Translations under genes and position numbers: made by a program
Assembly: GCA_900549155.1 (NCBI GenBank)
Contig: URNF01000006.1
Coordinates: 1-35,306 of the forward strand
Source of the DNA: an uncultured Oscillospiraceae bacterium
GTDB lineage: Bacteria; Bacillota; Clostridia; Oscillospirales; Acutalibacteraceae
Direction: 5' to 3'
Length of the DNA stretch: 35,306 nucleotides
Shown: one piece after another, positions 26,341 to 33,906 of the stretch
Layout: the number at the start of each line of letters is the position of its first letter
Numbering within the stretch: the stretch's first letter is position 1
Notes under the pieces: model-generated
Told to the model about the DNA's origin: nothing
The model's database searches: none
The model's input: only the letters and a program-made list of their open reading frames with translations

Positions 26341-26705
26341 TGGCAAGCTATCGTTCAGACCGTACCGGTGAGGACATTCTGCGGGAGCTGACGGCGATTT
26401 TGCGCACCGTCAAGGATCCGCGCGTTGCCGGAAAAATGCTGAGCATCGTGCGGGTGGATGTGACAAAGGATATGTCCTATGCCACGGTATTTATCAGTGC
26501 CATGGAAGGCATGGACGCCGCGCGGGACGCAGTCCGCGGACTGCAAAGCGCCGCCGGCTATATGCGGCGGGAGCTTGGCAGTGCCCTGCGGCTGCGCTAC
26601 ACCCCCGAGCTGCGCTTTGTTGCGGACGACTCCATCGCCTACAGTGCGGAGATCTCCGCCACACTTCACAAACTGAAAAAGGAGAGCACGGCAGATGGAG
26701 ACTGA
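26340..26705 (+). CDS. rbfA: Ribosome-binding factor A
   Basis: A 121-residue KH-type protein that helps mature the 16S rRNA 5' end and supports cold growth. It starts MASYRSDRTGEDILRELTAIL, followed by VKDPRVAGKMLSIVRVDVTKD, the YATVFIS strand and the RRELGSALRLRYTPELRFVADDS block, all typical of the family. The start overlaps the infB stop by one base, and the end overlaps nrnA by 11 bases, so the three are probably translationally coupled. Confidence 0.97.
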
Positions 26706-27663
26706 GATGCTGACGCTTGCCGCGACGGCGGAAAGGCTGAAAGCGGCAGAGGACATTCTGCTGCTGATGCACCAATTCCCCGACGGGGACACCATCGGCT
26801 CGGCGGCGGGGCTGTGCATCGCGCTGCGTTCGCTCGGCAAACGGGCGCGCTTTGCCTGCAACGATCCCATTCCGGAGAAATATCGGTATATGACCGCCGC
26901 CATCCCCGTGCAGGATTTTGAGCCGCAGTTTATCTGTGCCGTCGATGTGGCGGACGAAAAGCTGCTCGGCCCGTCCATGCAGCAATATGCGGGGCGTGTG
27001 GATCTGTGCATTGATCATCACGGCACCAACGTTTCCTATGCGAAAGCGACCCTTCTCGATCCCTCGGCGGCTGCTGCCGCCATGATCGTCTGTCAGCTGT
27101 TGGAGCCGCTCGGCGTCGCGCTTTCGCCCGCTATTGCGCAATGCCTGTATACGGGCATGGCGACCGACACCGGCTGCTTCAAATATTCCAACACCTCGGC
27201 GCTGACGCATCGGCTTGCCGCCGCCTGTATGGACTGCGGCATTCCCTATGCGCAGATCAACCGCACCATGTTCGACATCAAATCCCGCGCCCGCATTGAG
27301 CTGGAGCGGCTGGCGCTGCAGGCGATCACGTTCCACTATCACGGGCGCTGTGCGGTCATGGCGATCACAAACGACATGATCGAAAAAAGCAAGGCGGGCG
27401 AAAATGATCTCGAAGGGCTGCCGCCCATCCCGCGGCAGATCGAGGGTGTTTGGGTCGGCGTGACGCTGCGGCAGAAAGCGGACGGCAGCTATAAGATCAG
27501 TCTGCGCACCGGCACACACGCCAACGCAGCGGAGATCTGCCGCGTTTTCGGCGGCGGCGGCCACCCTGCGGCAGCGGGCTGCACGGTCAATTTGCCGCTT
27601 GCCGATGCCATCGACAGGATCGTTGCCGTTATCGGCGACACCGTCGACGGCATCCGCGACTGA
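26695..27663 (+). CDS. nrnA: DHH-family phosphoesterase NrnA (oligoribonuclease / pAp phosphatase)
   Basis: A 322-residue enzyme that degrades short RNA oligomers and converts pAp to AMP in species without Orn. The DHH domain has LLMHQFPDGDTIGSAAG (metal ligands D-x-D), CAVDVAD, LCIDHHGTN (the DHH motif) and YTGMATDTGCFKYSNT. The DHHA1 domain ends with the substrate-binding GGGGHPAAAG. The ATG at 26695 has AAGGAG upstream. The position between rbfA and truB is the standard Firmicutes order. Confidence 0.95.
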   Translation: METEMLTLAATAERLKAAEDILLLMHQFPDGDTIGSAAGLCIALRSLGKRARFACNDPIPEKYRYMTAAIPVQDFEPQFICAVDVADEKLLGPSMQQYAGRVDLCIDHHGTNVSYAKATLLDPSAAAAAMIVCQLLEPLGVALSPAIAQCLYTGMATDTGCFKYSNTSALTHRLAAACMDCGIPYAQINRTMFDIKSRARIELERLALQAITFHYHGRCAVMAITNDMIEKSKAGENDLEGLPPIPRQIEGVWVGVTLRQKADGSYKISLRTGTHANAAEICRVFGGGGHPAAAGCTVNLPLADAIDRIVAVIGDTVDGIRD

Positions 27664-27677
27664 AAAAAGGAGACGCA

Positions 27678-28553
27678 ATGGACGGCATTCTTTGCATAGA
27701 CAAGCCCGCCGAGATCACCTCGTTTGTGTGCTGTGCCAAGGCGCGGCGCATTCTCGGTGAGAAAAAGGCGGGGCACGCGGGCACGCTCGATCCCATGGCG
27801 ACGGGCGTCTTGCCCATTCTTATCGGCAAAGCCACCCGTGCTTTGGATCTCATCCCGACCCACGACAAGCGCTATACCGCCACCATGCAGTTCGGCTTTG
27901 AAAGCGACACGCTGGACATATGGGGAAATGTTCGAAAAACCGAGAAAAAACCGCCCGTTCTCTCCGAGATCGAGGCGGTTCTGCCGCGTTTTCGCGGCGA
28001 TATTCTGCAAGTCCCGCCGATGACCTCGGCGCTCAAAAAGGACGGCAAACGGCTGTATGAGCTGGCGCGGCAGGGCATTGAGGTGGAGCGGCAGCCGCGC
28101 CCCATCACCGTGTACACACTGGAAATTCTGGACTATCAGCCGGAGAGCGGCACGCTGACCTTTGACTGCCACTGCTCCAAGGGAACCTACATCCGCTCCA
28201 TCTGCGACGACATCGGCAGACTGCTCGGCTGCGGTGCGGTGATGACCGCGCTGCGGCGCACCATGGCGGCGGGCTTTTCCCTGTCTGACTGCGTGACCTT
28301 TGAAGCACTTGAAGCCGCCGCCGAAAAAGAGCCGTTCATTCTGCCGATCGAAAAGGTGTTTTCGACCTATCCCGCCGTCACCGTCTCCGCCGCGCAGGCG
28401 GTGCGTTTTCGCAACGGCGGCGCACTCGCGGCGGAGCGGTTGCACACAAAGCTGCCGCAAACGCCTGTGCGCGTTTTTGCGCCCGACGGCGTCTTTTTGG
28501 GGCTGGGGCAGGAAAAGGAACAGTCCCTTGCCGTTTTGAAACTGTTTGTCTGA
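27678..28553 (+). CDS. truB: tRNA pseudouridine-55 synthase TruB
   Basis: A 291-residue enzyme that makes pseudouridine 55 in the T-loop of tRNA. It starts MDGILCIDKPAEITSF (G...vdKP.g.tS). The catalytic Asp lies in HAGTLDPMATGVLPI. Further blocks: KRYTATMQFGFESDTLD, QVPPMTSALKKDGKRLYELAR and CSKGTYIRSICDDIGRLLGCGA. A C-terminal PUA-like region ends VFLGLGQEKEQSLAVLKLFV. A GGAG site precedes the ATG. It lies between nrnA and the ribF fusion. Confidence 0.97.
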   Translation: MDGILCIDKPAEITSFVCCAKARRILGEKKAGHAGTLDPMATGVLPILIGKATRALDLIPTHDKRYTATMQFGFESDTLDIWGNVRKTEKKPPVLSEIEAVLPRFRGDILQVPPMTSALKKDGKRLYELARQGIEVERQPRPITVYTLEILDYQPESGTLTFDCHCSKGTYIRSICDDIGRLLGCGAVMTALRRTMAAGFSLSDCVTFEALEAAAEKEPFILPIEKVFSTYPAVTVSAAQAVRFRNGGALAAERLHTKLPQTPVRVFAPDGVFLGLGQEKEQSLAVLKLFV

Positions 28554-28565
28554 GGAGGAAAGCAT

Positions 28566-30122
28566 ATGACGCACTATCGCCTGCCCGCGCAGCTGCGCGA
28601 CGTGAAACCTGTCGATCGCGTGCTGGCTATCGGCATGTTTGACGGCGTGCACATCGGGCATCGCACGGTGCTGACAGCAGCGCTGCTGCAGGACACGCTT
28701 TCCCCTGCCGTGTTCACCTTTTCCTATGCGGACGCGCCGAAAAAGGGCGCACCGCTGCAGACGGAAGAAGAGCGGCAGCAACTTTTCGAACAGATGGGCT
28801 TTGCCGATCTGTTTTGTGCGGATTTTTCCGCCGTGTGCGACATGACGCCCGCGGCGTTTGTGGATATGCTGTATGACGCACTTTCCGTGCGTTCGATCGT
28901 CTGTGGCTTCAACTTCCGTTTCGGTAAAAACGGTGCGGGCGACACGGCGCTTTTACGGACACTCTGTGAGAAACGCGGTATTCGCCTTGCGGTGCAGCCG
29001 CCCGTCACGGCGGACGGCGCGTCCGTCAGCTCCACCCGCATCAAGGAAGCCTTTGCCGACGGTGACATCGAAACGGCGGCGCGCCTGCTCGGCAGAGCGC
29101 CCACCGTTTGCTCCGCCGTCATCGGCGGACAGCATTTGGGGCGCACCCTCGGCTCACCCACCATCAATCAGCCGCTTGCGGACACGGTGCTGCCGCGTTT
29201 CGGCGTCTATGCCGCCGTCGCGCTGGTGGACGGGAAAATGCTGCCGGCGGTCACGAATGTCGGCGTGCATCCCACCGTCGGCAAGGTCGCCCCGCAGGCG
29301 GAAAGCTATATTTTGGACTACAGCGGCGATCTCTACGGAAAGACCGTCCCTGTGTCGCTTGTGCATTTTCTGCGTCCCGAAAAAGCGTTTGATGGCATCG
29401 ACGCACTGCGCGCACAGATCGGGGCGGATGCCGATGCCGTGCGCCGGCTGTATCAGCCGACCGGGCGCATCCGTGCGGTGCTGTTCGATTTCGACGACAC
29501 GCTGACAAAGCGTGACCTGTCCTTTGCGGGCGGCTGCCGCCTGTTTTTGCAGCGGCATTTCCCGATGCTTGACGGTGCGGCACTTGACAATGCTGTCGGA
29601 AAGCTCACCGTCGCGTCGCATCACGGCTATCTGCCCTTTGACCGCGCCGCATATGACGACCTGTGCAAGACGCACGGCGTCGCCGTGCCCTTCGGAAAAT
29701 TTTTGCTGTCCCTGCAGGTCGGCTATCCCGTTTCCACCGCCGTTGTCGCCGATGCGCGCCCGACGCTGGAAGCACTGCGTAGAAAGGGGCTGAGACTCGG
29801 CGTGGTGACCAACGGCCCCGCCATTCTCCAGAACCGCAAGCTGGACATCTCCGGTCTGCGCCCGCTGCTTGACGGTGTCACCGTCGGGGGCGAGGAGGGC
29901 ATCGACAAGCCGGACGCCGCCGTGTTTGAACGCGCCGCCATGCGGCTCGGCGTGCCGCCCGCGGACTGCCTGTTTGTCGGCGACAACGTCAAAAACGACA
30001 TTGAGGGCAGCCTTGACGCGGGGATGCAAGCAGTGTTTGTGGATCACGGCTATCCCGATTTCCCGCTCACGCGCGACGTCCCCCGCATCCGCACGCTTGC
30101 AGAGCTGCTCACATGTATATGA
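28566..30122 (+). CDS. ribF: RibF (riboflavin kinase/FMN adenylyltransferase) fused to a HAD phosphatase
   Basis: A 518-residue fusion. Residues 1 to about 296 are a full RibF: the FMN adenylyltransferase part has IGMFDGVHIGHRTVL (22-36), CGFNFRFGKNGAGD (113-126) and VSSTRIK (154-160); the riboflavin kinase part has GRTLGSPTIN (192-201, usually GFPTAN), GVYAAV and the catalytic-base region QAESYILDY (E246), ending LVHFLRPEKAFDG. Residues about 303-518 are a complete HAD domain: DFDDT (308-312, nucleophile D308), VVTNG (413-417), DKPD (K448) and GDNVKND (472-478), with a helical C1-type cap between. Normal RibF stops near 300-310 residues. The frame is continuous across the junction (YQPTGRIRAVLFDFDD). 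The HAD part resembles YigB-type phosphatases; its substrate is unknown but could be FMN or a riboflavin precursor phosphate. Last gene of the operon. Confidence 0.93.
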   Translation: MTHYRLPAQLRDVKPVDRVLAIGMFDGVHIGHRTVLTAALLQDTLSPAVFTFSYADAPKKGAPLQTEEERQQLFEQMGFADLFCADFSAVCDMTPAAFVDMLYDALSVRSIVCGFNFRFGKNGAGDTALLRTLCEKRGIRLAVQPPVTADGASVSSTRIKEAFADGDIETAARLLGRAPTVCSAVIGGQHLGRTLGSPTINQPLADTVLPRFGVYAAVALVDGKMLPAVTNVGVHPTVGKVAPQAESYILDYSGDLYGKTVPVSLVHFLRPEKAFDGIDALRAQIGADADAVRRLYQPTGRIRAVLFDFDDTLTKRDLSFAGGCRLFLQRHFPMLDGAALDNAVGKLTVASHHGYLPFDRAAYDDLCKTHGVAVPFGKFLLSLQVGYPVSTAVVADARPTLEALRRKGLRLGVVTNGPAILQNRKLDISGLRPLLDGVTVGGEEGIDKPDAAVFERAAMRLGVPPADCLFVGDNVKNDIEGSLDAGMQAVFVDHGYPDFPLTRDVPRIRTLAELLTCI

Positions 30123-30123
30123 A

Positions 30124-30153
30124 GAAAACCGCCGATCGGGCGGTTTTCTTTTT
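30124..30153 (+). terminator. Intrinsic terminator of the rimP-ribF operon
   Basis: A 10-base-pair stem GAAAACCGCC / GGCGGTTTTC with a five-base loop, then five T. It starts 2 bases after the ribF fusion stop and ends at the stop codon of the opposing HAD gene. The reverse direction lacks a good T run. Confidence 0.92.
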
Positions 30154-30793
30154 ATGTCAGCAGTATTTTTTGCAGTTCCTCAACAGAGTCGGCGATATAG
30201 AGCGCATCTTGCAGTTCTTCACGGCTGCCGTAGCCATAGCTCACGCCGATCGCGGGCAATCCGCAGGCGGCAGCGCCCGCCACGTCATAGCTGCGGTCTC
30301 CCACCATCACGACGCTGTCGGCGGGCGACAGGCGGCACTTTTCCAGCGCATAGCGGATGACCGCCGCCTTTTCGACGCGCTCGCCGTTCAGTTCACTGCC
30401 CGCCGTGTAGTAAAAATACGGCTTCAGCCCAAAATGCTCCAGAATGCGGTCGGCAAACACCAGCGGCTTTGAGGTCGCCAGCACTGCGCGCACGCCGCTG
30501 TCGCAAAGCGCCTGCAGCATGGTGGGGACGCCGTCATACACGCGGTTCTCGAAGATGCCCTTTGTGCTGAAATATTCACGGTAGACCTCGACCGCTTCGA
30601 CCGCCTTTTCTTTTGAAAAGCCGAAATAGTTTTCAAACGAATCGGTCAGCGGCGGACCGATGAAGGGATACAGCGTGCTGCGGTCGGCAACCTCGACGCC
30701 ATAGTGCCGCAGGGCATACATGACGGCGTTCGTGATGCCGATCGCGGGATCGGTCAGCGTGCCGTCGAGATCGAAGAAAACATAGGAATACAT
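30152..30793 (-). CDS. HAD-family hydrolase (phosphoglycolate phosphatase / 5'-nucleotidase type)
   Basis: A 213-residue HAD phosphatase with the four motifs: FFDLDGTLTDP (D8 nucleophile, D10), LATSKP (motif II), a Lys within ERVEKAAVIRYAL (motif III) and VGDRSYDVAGA (motif IV). The GITNAVMYALRHYG and FIGPPLTDSF segments form the helical cap typical of the Gph/PpaX-like group. These enzymes dephosphorylate small phosphate esters; the substrate cannot be read off. It is the last gene of the minus-strand redox operon, 9 bases after the Gx-type gene, with GAGGTG before its ATG. It may simply have joined the operon, or it may process a phosphorylated cofactor. Confidence 0.9.
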   Translation of the reverse strand: MYSYVFFDLDGTLTDPAIGITNAVMYALRHYGVEVADRSTLYPFIGPPLTDSFENYFGFSKEKAVEAVEVYREYFSTKGIFENRVYDGVPTMLQALCDSGVRAVLATSKPLVFADRILEHFGLKPYFYYTAGSELNGERVEKAAVIRYALEKCRLSPADSVVMVGDRSYDVAGAAACGLPAIGVSYGYGSREELQDALYIADSVEELQKILLT

Positions 30794-30802
30794 GCGTTCA
30801 CC

Positions 30803-31309
30803 TCAAAGCAGTTTTTGAATGCGCGGCAACACCGGCTGCACCGCAATGCCGATCAGAAAGCCGGTCACAGCGCCCGACAGCAGCAGCACCGGCGCATAGG
30901 TCAGCACGCCGCCGACGCCGAGAAAGGCAAAGGCAACAAGCAGCTGCCCGATGTTGTGGCAAATACCGCCCGCAACGCTCACGCCCACCGTGCCGAAGCA
31001 GGGCAGGCGATAGAGACACAGCATCACAAGAAAGCTGAGCACCGCCCCCGCCAGGCTGTACAGCATGCCGTACAGCGAGCCGAACGTCAGGGCGGACAGC
31101 ACAATGCGCACAAGCGACACGCCCGCCGCCGTGCGCGGCCCCAGCGTGTACAAAGCGGAAAGCACCACCAGATTGGCAAGCCCCAGCTTCATGCCGGGCA
31201 CCAAAAACGGCAGCGGCAGCAGAAATTCGATATAGCCGCACACAAAGCACAGCGCGGCAAAAACGCCGAAAACGGCAACCGTTTTGGCGACACCTGTCGG
31301 CTTTTTCAA
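30803..31309 (-). CDS. Gx transporter / HepSI-family membrane protein (EetB-like)
   Basis: A 168-residue polytopic membrane protein with about five hydrophobic segments. Hallmarks are LPLPFLVPGMKLGLANLVVL near the N terminus (P.PG.KLGLAN), VRIVLSALTFGSLYGMLYSLAGA and GGICHNIGQLLVA, which identify the family once annotated as heptaprenyl diphosphate synthase component I. No prenyl synthase partner is present. In Gram-positive flavin-based extracellular electron transfer loci a member of this family (EetB) is encoded beside a NusG-domain-II protein (EetA). Here the start overlaps the NusG-domain-II gene stop as ATGA, so the pair is preserved. A role moving electrons across or out of the membrane is inferred from that context. 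Confidence 0.88.
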   Translation of the reverse strand: MKKPTGVAKTVAVFGVFAALCFVCGYIEFLLPLPFLVPGMKLGLANLVVLSALYTLGPRTAAGVSLVRIVLSALTFGSLYGMLYSLAGAVLSFLVMLCLYRLPCFGTVGVSVAGGICHNIGQLLVAFAFLGVGGVLTYAPVLLLSGAVTGFLIGIAVQPVLPRIQKLL

Positions 31310-31686
31310 TTATCCACCCCGCTCTCTTTTCCGCCGCGCACGGTGACGACCACCCCGTGCGGCAAACAGACCACCGTCTGTCCGCCGCGATCAATGCGCC
31401 CGCGCTGCACACACAGCTTGTCCGGGCAGTCGGCGTCGGTGATCGCCGCACAGCCGTCGCCGATCACGACGGTGTTGTGCCCGCCGTCGGCGGTCTCGAT
31501 CGTGAAACGCCGTGTCTCATCGAGCGGGTATTCTCCGTAAAGCGTGCCGTTCACCTTCACCACGGCAATCCCCGCCGTTACCTTCGGGTACAGAAAACGG
31601 TAAAGCAGGCAAAAAAGCAGTGCTGCCGCCGCCAAAACGGCAAGCAGCACACAGTCTCCCTTTTTCAAAAAACGATGCGTCGGCAT
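31306..31686 (-). CDS. NusG-domain-II membrane protein (EetA-like)
   Basis: A 126-residue protein with one N-terminal TM segment (about 12-33) and an outward-facing NusG-domain-II fold; it has nothing to do with transcription. Diagnostic pattern: VVKVNGTLYGEYPL, then DADCPDKLCVQRGRI and TVVCLPHGVVV. Four cysteines (C79, C87, C92, C107) sit in the extracellular part and could be redox-active or bind metal. Proteins of this type (EetA) pair with the Gx family in flavin-based extracellular electron transfer loci; the two genes overlap by 4 bases here. It is preceded by two FMN-bind genes. Confidence 0.9.
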   Translation of the reverse strand: MPTHRFLKKGDCVLLAVLAAAALLFCLLYRFLYPKVTAGIAVVKVNGTLYGEYPLDETRRFTIETADGGHNTVVIGDGCAAITDADCPDKLCVQRGRIDRGGQTVVCLPHGVVVTVRGGKESGVDN

Positions 31687-31695
31687 ATGGCGACC

Positions 31696-32289
31696 TTATT
31701 TCTTCATGTGATTTTGGAAGTATGTATAGGCAGCATTCACCGCATCCACCACCGCACGCGAGGAAACCGTCGCGCCCGACAGCGCGTCGATCTTCGTGCC
31801 CGACTGCTTGCCCATGTTTTCCTCGGCGACCGAGCCGTCATAGAGCCACACGGGCAGCTTTGCGCCGTCAAAGCGCTGGACAAAGGGGCTGTCCTCCACC
31901 TCTTTGCCATAGTCCTTGGTTTCGAGATTCGACGAAACGCGGATGCCGATGAGCTTTGTGCCGTCCTCGGACAGATAGCTGATGACACCCACACGGTCAT
32001 TGAAGCCCTCACCGAAGCCGGTGACGGCATAGCACACGAAATCGCCCTTTTCATTCAGGCAGCGCGCCGCATCCGTGACGCCCTCTTTTTCCGCGCCGCT
32101 CGCCAGCGCGATCGGCTCATAGCTTGTGATGCTGTTGATGGTGGTCTGCGCCGACAAAGCGCCGCTGCCGCGATGGTTCACAATGGCGACCGCCGTTGCC
32201 ACGATGATGCCGACCAGTGCCAAAGCTGCCACAGCCATGATGATGAGCTGGCTTTTGTCCTTCACCTGTATGTGTTTTGCCTTTGCCAT
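31696..32289 (-). CDS. RnfG-like FMN-binding membrane protein A
   Basis: About 197 residues. A cytoplasmic basic start is followed by a TM segment (about 13-37) and an extracellular FMN_bind domain. The C-terminal flavinylation motif reads D168-A-L-S-G-A-T174, where Thr174 would carry FMN through a phosphoester bond made by ApbE. The RnfG/NqrC block ETPGLG is altered to ETKDYG (residues 123-128), followed by FVQRFDG. It is not the operon's canonical RnfG, which lies upstream of rnfB in Rnf operons. The start ATG 32289 has AAGGAG upstream; the long 5' extension of the frame runs through the preceding gene and is not used. Confidence 0.9.
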   Translation of the reverse strand: MAKAKHIQVKDKSQLIIMAVAALALVGIIVATAVAIVNHRGSGALSAQTTINSITSYEPIALASGAEKEGVTDAARCLNEKGDFVCYAVTGFGEGFNDRVGVISYLSEDGTKLIGIRVSSNLETKDYGKEVEDSPFVQRFDGAKLPVWLYDGSVAEENMGKQSGTKIDALSGATVSSRAVVDAVNAAYTYFQNHMKK

Positions 32290-32290
32290 G

Positions 32291-32833
32291 TTATTCTTCT
32301 CCTTCGACCAGATATGTGCGTATAAAAGTATATGCTGTATCCACGGCGGAAACGACTGCTTTTGAAGAGGTCGTTGCGCCGGAAATGCCGTCAACATGTG
32401 CACCGCGTCCTGCGGTGCCGGCAAGGAAAACAGGAAGTTTTCTTCCTGTAAAACGGGAGAGAAATTCCTCTGTTGCGATGCGCGCGCCATAGTATTCCGA
32501 TTCCTTTTGCTGCACCACCGCAACCTCGACGAGCGTTTTTGCATCCGCCGTCACGGTGACATCGAGCACGATCGGCTGTTCGGGATGATAGCCCATCGCC
32601 TGTGTGCGCACGCGGTAGGCGACCGCCGTGCCGCCTGCATCATAGCACGCGGTCAGCGCCGTCACATTTTCGATCGCCTTGTCGCCGAGCGGCACGGCGA
32701 TCTCCTCGGCAATGATCGGCAGGTCGTCCGCCTTTTCTTCATAGACGCCCCACACCTGCCGATAGGCAAGCGCCGCACCGACTGTCACCGCGGCGGACAG
32801 CACCGCCATGATCGCCAGATCCAAAATTTTCAT
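32291..32833 (-). CDS. RnfG-like FMN-binding membrane protein B
   Basis: About 180 residues. An N-terminal TM segment (about 5-24) is followed by an extracellular FMN_bind domain with ESEYYGARIATEEFLSRFTG (the counterpart of the ETPGLG...F..QF block) and the flavinylation motif D148-G-I-S-G-A-T154; Thr154 is the expected FMN site. The ATG 32833 has GAGGTGG upstream. Its stop is one base from the start of the second FMN-bind gene, and the two proteins look like related paralogs that could pass electrons in series. It follows the ApbE gene by 10 bases. Confidence 0.9.
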   Translation of the reverse strand: MKILDLAIMAVLSAAVTVGAALAYRQVWGVYEEKADDLPIIAEEIAVPLGDKAIENVTALTACYDAGGTAVAYRVRTQAMGYHPEQPIVLDVTVTADAKTLVEVAVVQQKESEYYGARIATEEFLSRFTGRKLPVFLAGTAGRGAHVDGISGATTSSKAVVSAVDTAYTFIRTYLVEGEE

Positions 32834-32843
32834 ACTGCCACCT

Positions 32844-33845
32844 CTAATTATACAGGAGTGATTCGAAATTGTCACTAAAAATTTGTTTGCCGTCTGCATC
32901 TGTCCACATGGCGGCATAGCCGTCGTATTTTTTGAGCAGCGCAGCGCCCGCTTCCTGCGGCAGCAGGAAAAGCGCCGTCGACAGCATATCCGCCACGCCC
33001 GAATCGGCGCCAACCACCGTCACCGCGCGAAAAAGCTGTGCGGGATAGCGGGTCTCAGGATCAATGAGATGATGATACCGCACACCGTCCAGTGTGAAAT
33101 ACCGCTGATAGTCCCCGCTTGTCACGACCGCAAAATTGCGCGCCGCGACCTTCACGGTGTAGCTTTGCAGGTCGCGGGGATCCTCCACGCCGATGACAAA
33201 CGGCTCGCCGCCCTTATCCCCGACCGCAACGACGTTGCCGCCGAGACTGAAAAGCGCGCTTTCGATGCCAAGCTCCCTTGCATAGTCCGCCAGTCTTTCC
33301 CCGGCAAACCCTTTGGCGATCGCGCCGACATCCAGCCGCATGGCAGGGTCGGCAAGACACACCGTCCCCGCCGTTTCGTCGATGCGCAGGTTTTCCATGT
33401 CACAGTGCTCCGCCGCAGCTGCGAGCGCCGCCGTCGACGGCAGCTTTGCCGCATCGCGCGCTTCGTGCCACAGCTGCAAAACGCTGCCCATGGCGATGTT
33501 GACCGCGCCTTCGGTGCGGGCAAAGGCGTCCTTGCCGAAAGTGAGCAGATCGACAATTTCCCGCGCCACCTGCACCGTTTCCCCGGCATGTTCATTGACG
33601 GTGCGGAGATTGGTGACACCGTCAAAGGTGTCGTAAATCGAATACAGGCGGTGATAGAACGTCAGCCGCTCGTGCAGCTTCTCCGCCCACGCATCTGCCT
33701 CTTTTTCGCTTTCGGCATACAAAACAAACGTCGTCACCGTGTCGAACACGTCCGTGTAGGTGAAGCGATAGGCGCTTTTGCCGCAGCCGCAGAGCGGCAG
33801 CAGGAAAAGCAGCATTGCCGCGAAAACCGCTACACATTTTTTCAT
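32844..33845 (-). CDS. apbE: ApbE-family FAD:protein FMN transferase, lipoprotein
   Basis: About 333 residues. ApbE splits FAD and attaches FMN to a Thr of FMN_bind domains. The N terminus is a lipoprotein signal (MKKCVAVFAAMLLFLLPLCG, then C21; lipobox LCGC). Family blocks: FDTVTTFVLYA, TEGAVNIAMGSVLQLW, LDVGAIAKGFAGERLAD, FSLGGNVVAVG, the SGDYQRYF motif, YHHLIDPETRYPA and ADMLSTALFLL with the magnesium-binding Asp. Its likely substrates are the two FMN_bind proteins next door, the tandem lipoprotein and RnfG/RnfD-type subunits. An ATG at 33881 in frame would lie in the terminator stem, so 33845 is preferred. Confidence 0.95.
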   Translation of the reverse strand: MKKCVAVFAAMLLFLLPLCGCGKSAYRFTYTDVFDTVTTFVLYAESEKEADAWAEKLHERLTFYHRLYSIYDTFDGVTNLRTVNEHAGETVQVAREIVDLLTFGKDAFARTEGAVNIAMGSVLQLWHEARDAAKLPSTAALAAAAEHCDMENLRIDETAGTVCLADPAMRLDVGAIAKGFAGERLADYARELGIESALFSLGGNVVAVGDKGGEPFVIGVEDPRDLQSYTVKVAARNFAVVTSGDYQRYFTLDGVRYHHLIDPETRYPAQLFRAVTVVGADSGVADMLSTALFLLPQEAGAALLKKYDGYAAMWTDADGKQIFSDNFESLLYN

Positions 33846-33865
33846 TTCACGACAACTCCCATCAC

Positions 33866-33900
33866 AGAAAAGGCGCGGCACTTTCCGATGCCGCGCCTTT
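33866..33900 (-). terminator. Internal terminator or processing hairpin between lipoprotein and apbE genes
   Basis: A perfect 12-base-pair stem AAAGGCGCGGCA / TGCCGCGCCTTT with an 8-base loop, followed on the minus strand by TCTGTG. The T run is four bases including the stem end. It begins 7 bases after the tandem lipoprotein stop, so it may separate the rnf part of the operon from apbE onward, or act as partial attenuation or an mRNA end stabiliser. Confidence 0.7.
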
Positions 33901-33906
33901 CACCAA

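Noticed and set aside
28554..28566. FMN riboswitch before ribF or before the flavoprotein genes
   Set aside because: The gaps are far too short (12-30 bases), and no RFN-type helices are present.
30803..31309. Heptaprenyl diphosphate synthase component I
   Set aside because: This is the historical family name; no component II is adjacent, the protein is fully membranous, and the pairing with the NusG-II gene favours an EetB-like role.
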